Assembly: GCA_934693235.1 (NCBI GenBank)
Contig: CAKUUY010000002.1
Location: 135,034-199,033 of the forward strand
DNA from: an uncultured Candidatus Melainabacteria bacterium
GTDB lineage: Bacteria; Cyanobacteriota; Vampirovibrionia; Gastranaerophilales; Gastranaerophilaceae
Direction: 5' to 3'
DNA: 64,000 bases
The notes below the pieces were generated by a model. The model saw only the letters and a list, made by a program, of their open reading frames with translations. It made no database searches and was not told where the DNA came from. The position numbers and the translations under genes were made by a program. Shown in pieces: positions 59,577 to 64,000 of the stretch. Within the stretch, counting starts at the first letter, position 1. The number at the start of each line of letters is the position of its first letter.

Positions 59577-60515
59577 TTGAGTACTAAACTGCAAACTTTT
59601 ATTAGAGGTTTAAAAAGATTAATTATATCTGTCATAAAAAATGATTTCTACGGTATGGCTGCAGAAATGGGATTTATGATGGTTATTGGAATTTTCCCTT
59701 TTATGTTGTTTTTGACATCGGTATTTAGCTGGATGGGTCACAAATCAATGATGACACCTATTTTGCGTTTTCTAGCAACTTTTATGCCAGAACAAGCAAT
59801 GAGTTTGATTAGTACAGTTTTGTCAGAAGCCATGATTTTTTCACACGGTAGATTAGTTGCCATTATTGGTTTTTGCGTCACTTTATTTCTTTCAACAAAC
59901 GGTATTGCGGTTGTACTAAAAGGTTTGAACCGAGCATACAAAGTTACTGAAACCAGAAACATTATATATACAAGACTTTTATCGCTATTAATGGTTTTTG
60001 TCGACACTATGGTGATGTTTTTGAGCATAAACCTGATTGTCTTTGGTAAGGCTATTATTAACTTGATGGTAACTCATTTTCACATGTCTAACGGTGTTGC
60101 AATCACGTTATTGACATTGCGTTGGCCAGTGGCTTTTGCTGCATTATTTTTTATGGCATTTCTTAGTTATTATATTTTGCCAGATTTGCGTGGTAATGAA
60201 AGATTTAAACGCAAAAGTGCAATCCCTGGAACTTGGTTCTTTACAACTTTTTGGTTAATTGGTTCTTGGGGATTTTCGATTTATGTTAATAACCTAAAAA
60301 CTTACAACATGGTTTATGGAACAATTGGAGCGTTTGCCGTTTTAATGGTCTGGTTGTATTATACGTCTGTGTTGATATTGATTGGTGGGGAAATAAATTC
60401 TCAAGTTTATAACCAATTATCGCGTAAAGCACAAGAAATTCGTGATGATTTTGCAAACTTGTCAATCATTGATAAGATAGTTCAAAAAGTAAAAAAAATT
60501 GAAGAAAAAGAATAA
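59577..60515 (+). CDS. YihY/BrkB family membrane protein
   Basis: 312 residues from a TTG, 3 bases after nrnA. Six or more membrane spans. Family blocks: NDFYGMAAEMGFMMVIGIFP (about 21-40, the DxxxxxAAxxxFxxxxxxxP pattern of the family), LNRAYKVTETRN (about 119), and the last spans LMVWLYYTSVLILIGGEINS (about 265). It was once named ribonuclease BN in error; function is not known. Coupled to nrnA; the ribosome site overlaps the end of nrnA (AGAGA). Confidence 0.88.
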   Translation: MSTKLQTFIRGLKRLIISVIKNDFYGMAAEMGFMMVIGIFPFMLFLTSVFSWMGHKSMMTPILRFLATFMPEQAMSLISTVLSEAMIFSHGRLVAIIGFCVTLFLSTNGIAVVLKGLNRAYKVTETRNIIYTRLLSLLMVFVDTMVMFLSINLIVFGKAIINLMVTHFHMSNGVAITLLTLRWPVAFAALFFMAFLSYYILPDLRGNERFKRKSAIPGTWFFTTFWLIGSWGFSIYVNNLKTYNMVYGTIGAFAVLMVWLYYTSVLILIGGEINSQVYNQLSRKAQEIRDDFANLSIIDKIVQKVKKIEEKE

Positions 60516-60521
60516 ATTAAC

Positions 60522-60788
60522 TTATTCAAAATCGAGTAATTCTTTTAAGTTTACTCCGAGAACATCAGCGATAATTTTTAATTTTGACAGTGTAATATCG
60601 GTTTTTCCTGTTTCAACCATCGCAATTGTTGAACGTGAAATTCCGTGTACATCCAAAAAATCATCTTGTTTTATTTGTTTTTTCTTTCTTAGCTCTTTTA
60701 AGTGGTGAGCAAACTTTTTCAGATATTCTTGATTCATTTTTTTATTATCAATTATATTGATATTTCTTAAAATCAATGACATTGACAA
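60522..60788 (-). CDS. XRE-family HTH regulator
   Basis: 88 residues from the furthest start; the Met at 60737 (71 residues, MNQEYLKKFAHHLKE) is more likely because the domain begins there, though neither has a good ribosome site. The HTH is LKELRKKKQIKQDDFLDVHG then ISRSTIAMVETGKTDITLSK, a standard Cro/CI domain. It ends 7 bases past the YihY stop (convergent). Targets unknown. Confidence 0.85.
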   Translation of the reverse strand: MSMSLILRNINIIDNKKMNQEYLKKFAHHLKELRKKKQIKQDDFLDVHGISRSTIAMVETGKTDITLSKLKIIADVLGVNLKELLDFE

Positions 60789-60896
60789 TATACTATGAAT
60801 TATTATTTTATTATTAATTTTATTTCCGTTTTGAGGTTGATTTTAAAAATTTTTGAATTATTATATGGAAGTATTATTAAAAATGGAGTCAAGAAA

Positions 60897-61043
60897 ATGG
60901 AAAACGAACACAAAAGACAATTGCTAAAAACTATTGGTATTATAAGAGAAGGAATTCAGTGCAATATGCAACTTTCATTAGAAAGTTATTCTGAAATTCT
61001 TTCAAAACTTGATTTGTTAATTTATTTGATTTTAGAAAAATAA
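60897..61043 (+). CDS. Short helical protein of unknown function
   Basis: 48 residues from the ATG at 60897 (TGGAG 8 bases upstream). The open frame from 60795 adds a hydrophobic, unlikely N-terminus. The sequence is a helix, MENEHKRQLLKTIGIIREGI, with NMQLSLESYSEILSKLDLLI and a hydrophobic end. It is in a stretch between the divergent XRE gene and ctpA. Real but small; role unknown. Confidence 0.5.
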   Translation: MENEHKRQLLKTIGIIREGIQCNMQLSLESYSEILSKLDLLIYLILEK

Positions 61044-61188
61044 TAAATTTTCTTTATCTATTTCCTTTTTTTAAAAAATTATGGTATATTAGAAAAAAAT
61101 AAATAACTTTTTAGATTTTTGAAACTTTTTTATTAAAATAACATCTTAATAGTTAAGTTCAGAATTTTAAAATAGTTTGGAGGAAATA

Positions 61189-62409
61189 GTGAGAAATATC
61201 ATGAAAAAAAGTATAATATTTTTTGGAGCATTTTTGTTTTTATCTGGGTGGGTAATCAAAAGTAATGTTTTTGCTTATGCTCCAGTGGATTTGTACGACA
61301 ATGTTTGGCGTTTAATTAACAGCAAATTTGTCGATAGAACCAATAATAATCAGGATTGGGCATCTTGGCGTCACAAATACGATGACAAAATAAAAACAAA
61401 CGAAGATGCTTACGTGGCAATTAACACAATGGTTGCAAGTTTGAACGACCCTTATACAAAATTCTTAGACCCTAAAGAATTTGCAGAAGAAACAAGTTCG
61501 ATAAAGGGTTCGCTGAAAGGTATTGGCATACAAATCGGTGTTAGGGACGGCAAACTAATGGTAATCGCGCCTATCGAAGATACTCCTGCCGAAAAAGCTG
61601 GATTGCTTGCTGATGATGAGATTTTGGAAATCGACGGGGTTAGCACAAAAGGTATTACTGTAGACAAAGCTGCTGATAAAATTAGAGGAAAAGAAGGAAC
61701 ACAAGTAAACTTGCTTATCAAACGTAAAGATAATCCTCCAAAAAATTATTTAATTACCCGTCAAGAAATTGAAATCAAGTCAATTTCTCAAAAGATTCCA
61801 CTTGAAATGAATATGCCTGACAGTTTTTGCTATATAAGATTAAGCTCATTTATTAGCAGAAATGCAGCGAGCGAATTTGGAACAATCTTAAATAACAATA
61901 GAAACAAAAAAGGGTTTATTATCGACTTGCGTTCAAACCCTGGCGGACTATTAACAAACGCTATTTATATATCAGATATGTTCCTTGACGGTGGAACAAT
62001 CGTAAGCACCGTTGATAGAGATGGTTATAAAGAAACTCAAAGAGCGTCATATAACACTTACACAAAAAAACCTGTTGTAATTCTTATAAATAAAGGTTCG
62101 GCATCAGCATCAGAAATCTTCTCTGGCGCAATGAAAGATAACCATAGAGCCGTAATCATTGGTGAACAGTCTTTCGGAAAAGGTCTTGTTCAAGAAATAA
62201 ATAAACTTCCTTACGATGCTGGTGTAAATATTACAATCCAAAAATATTTGACACCTAACGGAACAGATATTAATAAAAAAGGTATTACACCTGATATTGA
62301 GGTAAAATTAACCGAAGAAGATGTTAAAAATAAAAACGATGTTCAACTAAAAAAAGCAATCGAAGTTTTGACAAAAATGACAAGCGGAAAAACAATCGCA
62401 ATTCAATAG
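61189..62409 (+). CDS. ctpA: C-terminal processing peptidase, S41 family
   Basis: 406 residues from the GTG at 61189, chosen because GGAGG lies 5-6 bases upstream; the TTG at 61177 is upstream of that site. N-terminal signal/anchor (KKSIIFFGAFLFLSGWVI), a PDZ domain (about 95-180, GSLKGIGIQIGVRDGKLMVI start), then the protease with the catalytic Ser in INKGSASASEIF (about 306) and Lys in SFGKGLVQE (about 331). It would cut C-termini of envelope proteins in the periplasm. A terminator follows directly. Confidence 0.93.
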   Translation: MRNIMKKSIIFFGAFLFLSGWVIKSNVFAYAPVDLYDNVWRLINSKFVDRTNNNQDWASWRHKYDDKIKTNEDAYVAINTMVASLNDPYTKFLDPKEFAEETSSIKGSLKGIGIQIGVRDGKLMVIAPIEDTPAEKAGLLADDEILEIDGVSTKGITVDKAADKIRGKEGTQVNLLIKRKDNPPKNYLITRQEIEIKSISQKIPLEMNMPDSFCYIRLSSFISRNAASEFGTILNNNRNKKGFIIDLRSNPGGLLTNAIYISDMFLDGGTIVSTVDRDGYKETQRASYNTYTKKPVVILINKGSASASEIFSGAMKDNHRAVIIGEQSFGKGLVQEINKLPYDAGVNITIQKYLTPNGTDINKKGITPDIEVKLTEEDVKNKNDVQLKKAIEVLTKMTSGKTIAIQ

Positions 62410-62421
62410 TTTAAATAAACT

Positions 62422-62451
62422 AAAAGGCTTTCTAAAAAGAGAGCCTTTTTA
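62422..62451 (+). terminator. Terminator after ctpA
   Basis: Stem AAAAGGCTTTC / GAGAGCCTTTT, then a T run. Confidence 0.85.
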
Positions 62452-62482
62452 TTATGGTTTTTTATTGTATAATTGTTGTAAG

Positions 62483-62798
62483 ATTCTGAAACAAGTTCAG
62501 AATGACGAAAAGTAAGCGATGCGACTGACCAAAGTGTATAAAGTTAATACAAAGTTTACGGAAAGGATATAAAGCGGGAGCGAGCGTTTGGAAATTCTGA
62601 AACAAGTTCAGAATGACGAAAAGTAAGCGACGCGACTGACCAAAGTGTATAAAGTTAATACAAAGTTTACGGAAAGGGCATAAAAGCGGGAGCGAGCGTT
62701 TGGAAATTCTGAAACAAGTTCAAAATGACGAAAAGTAAGCGACGCGACTGACCAAAGTGTATAAAGTTAATACAAAACCTACGGAAAGGGCATAAAAA
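62483..62798. repeat. Tandem repeat of ~111 bp, about 2.8 copies, before speE
   Basis: Units begin at 62483, 62594 and 62706 and are nearly identical. Each starts with the hairpin ATTCTGAA-ACAAG-TTCAGAAT (perfect in copies 1 and 2; TTCAAAAT in copy 3), followed by GACGAAAAGTAAGCGA, AAAGTGTATAAAGTTAATAC and CGGAAAGG, and between units GCGGGAGCGAGCGTTTGGA. The third unit is cut by the start of speE, so that its GGAAAGGG is the ribosome site of that gene. This fills the gap 62410-62798 beyond the terminator; no ORF is supported. Confidence 0.85.
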
Positions 62799-63647
62799 AT
62801 GAACGGAATAAAAGACGGATATTATCATGAAATCACACCATCAGGATATGGTATAGCAATAAAAGCGGGAAAAGTTTTATATTCAAAACAATCAGAGTTT
62901 CAAAAAGTTGAGGTTTTTGAATCTGAAAGCACATTGGGTAGAGTTTTAACGCTTGACGATTTAATGATGACAACCGAAGGCGATGAATATCATTATCACG
63001 AAATGATTGCGCATATTCCGATGATGCACCACAAAAACCCTGAATCTGTATTGGTTATCGGCGGTGGTGACGGCGGTACAGTAAGAGAAGTTTTGAAACA
63101 CAAAAGTGTTAAAAAAGTAGTTCTTTGCGAAATCGACGGACTTGTAATCGACGCTTGCAAGGAGTTTTTACCGACTATTTCTTGCGGACTTTCTGACCCT
63201 CGCGTAGAAATTAAAGTTGAGGATGCTATTGAATTTATCAAAGACAAAAAAGATGAATACGATATTATTTTGGTTGATTCTACTGACCCAATCGGCCCTG
63301 GAGAAGGTTTATTCACTGATGAATTCTACACAAATGTAAAAAATTCTTTGAAAAAAGGTGGAATAATGGTTGCTCAATCAGAATCTCCGTTTGCTCAAAA
63401 AGAAGCAGTACAAAAAATGTATAAACTTTTAAAAAGAGTTTTTCCTGTTTGTTCAACTTATACATCAAACATTCCGACTTACCCAGGTGGATATTGGGCT
63501 TGGGCTTTCTGCTCAGTAGATGTTGAACCATTGTCATATTTTGCGGAAGATAGATACGATGACATCGTAAAAACTTGCAAAATCTACAACAGAGAATATC
63601 ATAATGCAAGATTTGCATTACCAAATTATTTGAAAGAATTATTATAG
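62799..63647 (+). CDS. speE: Spermidine synthase
   Basis: 282 residues. The family sequence is complete: LTLDDLMMTTEGDEYHYHEM (about 50-69), GGGDGGTVREVLKH (about 87-100, aminopropyl-donor binding) and the catalytic Asp in DSTDPIGP (about 156-163). It joins decarboxylated SAM to putrescine; agmatinase (8665) supplies putrescine elsewhere in the window. The ribosome site is the last copy of the tandem repeat. The NUDIX gene starts 2 bases after the stop. Confidence 0.94.
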   Translation: MNGIKDGYYHEITPSGYGIAIKAGKVLYSKQSEFQKVEVFESESTLGRVLTLDDLMMTTEGDEYHYHEMIAHIPMMHHKNPESVLVIGGGDGGTVREVLKHKSVKKVVLCEIDGLVIDACKEFLPTISCGLSDPRVEIKVEDAIEFIKDKKDEYDIILVDSTDPIGPGEGLFTDEFYTNVKNSLKKGGIMVAQSESPFAQKEAVQKMYKLLKRVFPVCSTYTSNIPTYPGGYWAWAFCSVDVEPLSYFAEDRYDDIVKTCKIYNREYHNARFALPNYLKELL

Positions 63648-63648
63648 T

Positions 63649-64000
63649 ATGAAATTTGAAGAAAAAACTCTTAATTCACAAACTGTTTACGACGGAAAAA
63701 TCATCAAAGTTTTGAAAGATGATGTTGAAATTTCTGACGGTCATAAATCTTTTCGCGAAGTTGTAAGACATTCAGGCGGAGTTGTGATTTTAGCGATTAA
63801 ACCATCTGAAAAGGGCAAGAGTGTTTTGTTTGTCAAACAATTCAGGTATCCGATGAAAGAAGTTTTGTTGGAGCTTCCTGCAGGGAAATTGGAATATGGC
63901 GAGGATCCGTTTGAAGCTGGAAAACGCGAATTGGAAGAAGAAACAGGTTATTGTGCAAATAAATGGACTGACTTGGGGTATGTTTATACATCCCCTGGGT
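63649..64000 (+). CDS. NUDIX hydrolase, ADP-ribose pyrophosphatase-like, cut by window end
   Basis: The ATG starts 2 bases after the speE stop, so the two are probably co-translated. The first 117 residues are seen. The NUDIX box GEDPFEAGKRELEEETGY is complete at about residues 84-101. The upstream part (KSFREVVRHSGGVVILA and QFRYPMKEVLLELPAGKLE) matches the ADP-ribose pyrophosphatase subfamily. It would hydrolyse ADP-ribose or similar. The C-terminus lies beyond the window. Confidence 0.9.
   Translation, partial: MKFEEKTLNSQTVYDGKIIKVLKDDVEISDGHKSFREVVRHSGGVVILAIKPSEKGKSVLFVKQFRYPMKEVLLELPAGKLEYGEDPFEAGKRELEEETGYCANKWTDLGYVYTSPG

Noticed and set aside
1..64000. CRISPR array
   Set aside because: No regularly spaced direct repeats with unique spacers were seen; the tandem repeats at 62483 have no spacers.

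Overview
The window is AT-rich bacterial DNA with densely packed genes and the standard code. It most likely comes from a gut lineage of non-photosynthetic Cyanobacteria relatives (Vampirovibrionia / Melainabacteria, order Gastranaerophilales). That placement is an inference. It rests on a 1000-residue protein whose N-terminus reads like the cyanobacterial DUF1822 family, a prepilin with the FTLAEVLITLGIIG N-terminus that I associate with this order, a tmRNA tag starting ANN and ending ALAA, and a flagellar-type export cluster in a Gram-negative-like gene background (TonB-like domain, HD-GYP, SIMPL). No 16S rRNA or tRNA gene was seen to confirm it.

Layout. 1-9.6 kb: end of a TPR gene with a lipoprotein, tadA, a histidine kinase/response regulator pair, the GGGtGRT/NifU-like pair, small unknowns and agmatinase. 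9.6-25.4 kb: a membrane-anchored unknown protein, ligA, a SIMPL protein, an acyltransferase, a minus-strand signalling operon (HD-GYP, TPR protein, two LuxR-type regulators, pentapeptide protein), a glycosyltransferase, a degenerate M48-like secreted protein, a phosphohexomutase and acpS. 25.4-41.5 kb: an isolated tail-fibre-like pair, tyrS, cysE, a probable type I toxin-antitoxin locus, purB, dapB, a PC4-like protein, priA carrying an in-frame mobile insert, a prepilin, carbonic anhydrase, a ferritin-like protein, an amylase-like protein and ferritin. 41.8-48.3 kb: a three-gene operon (DUF1822/TonB-like protein, sigma-like factor, zinc-ribbon NTPase). 49-54 kb: hemW and a C-ring/export cluster (SpoA protein, fliO, fliP, fliQ, fliR). 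54-64 kb: tmRNA with a duplicated 3' end, a broken toxin-antitoxin remnant, an MFS transporter, a phosphatase, a DciA-like protein, nrnA, a YihY-like protein, ctpA, speE and a NUDIX gene cut by the window edge.

The features I find most worth following are these. (1) A DUF559 nuclease-like mobile element with about 35-bp inverted ends sits in frame inside priA. (2) A scattered family of single-membrane-span proteins with an N-terminal FKG/FRG or GATALAAV block; three members share one unusual promoter. (3) A 25-residue hydrophobic peptide gene converges on a short RNA with a near-consensus promoter. (4) The DUF1822/sigma/NTPase operon. (5) A family of long palindromic intergenic repeats, a dispersed 250-bp repeat, and a tandem repeat in front of speE.

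How the genes fit together. Agmatinase and spermidine synthase both belong to polyamine synthesis. LigA, PriA and the DciA-like protein serve replication and restart. tadA, tyrS, tmRNA and HemW are housekeeping. The signalling operon and the kinase/regulator pair suggest c-di-GMP and two-component control. The fli genes imply a flagellum or related export machine whose remaining parts lie outside the window.
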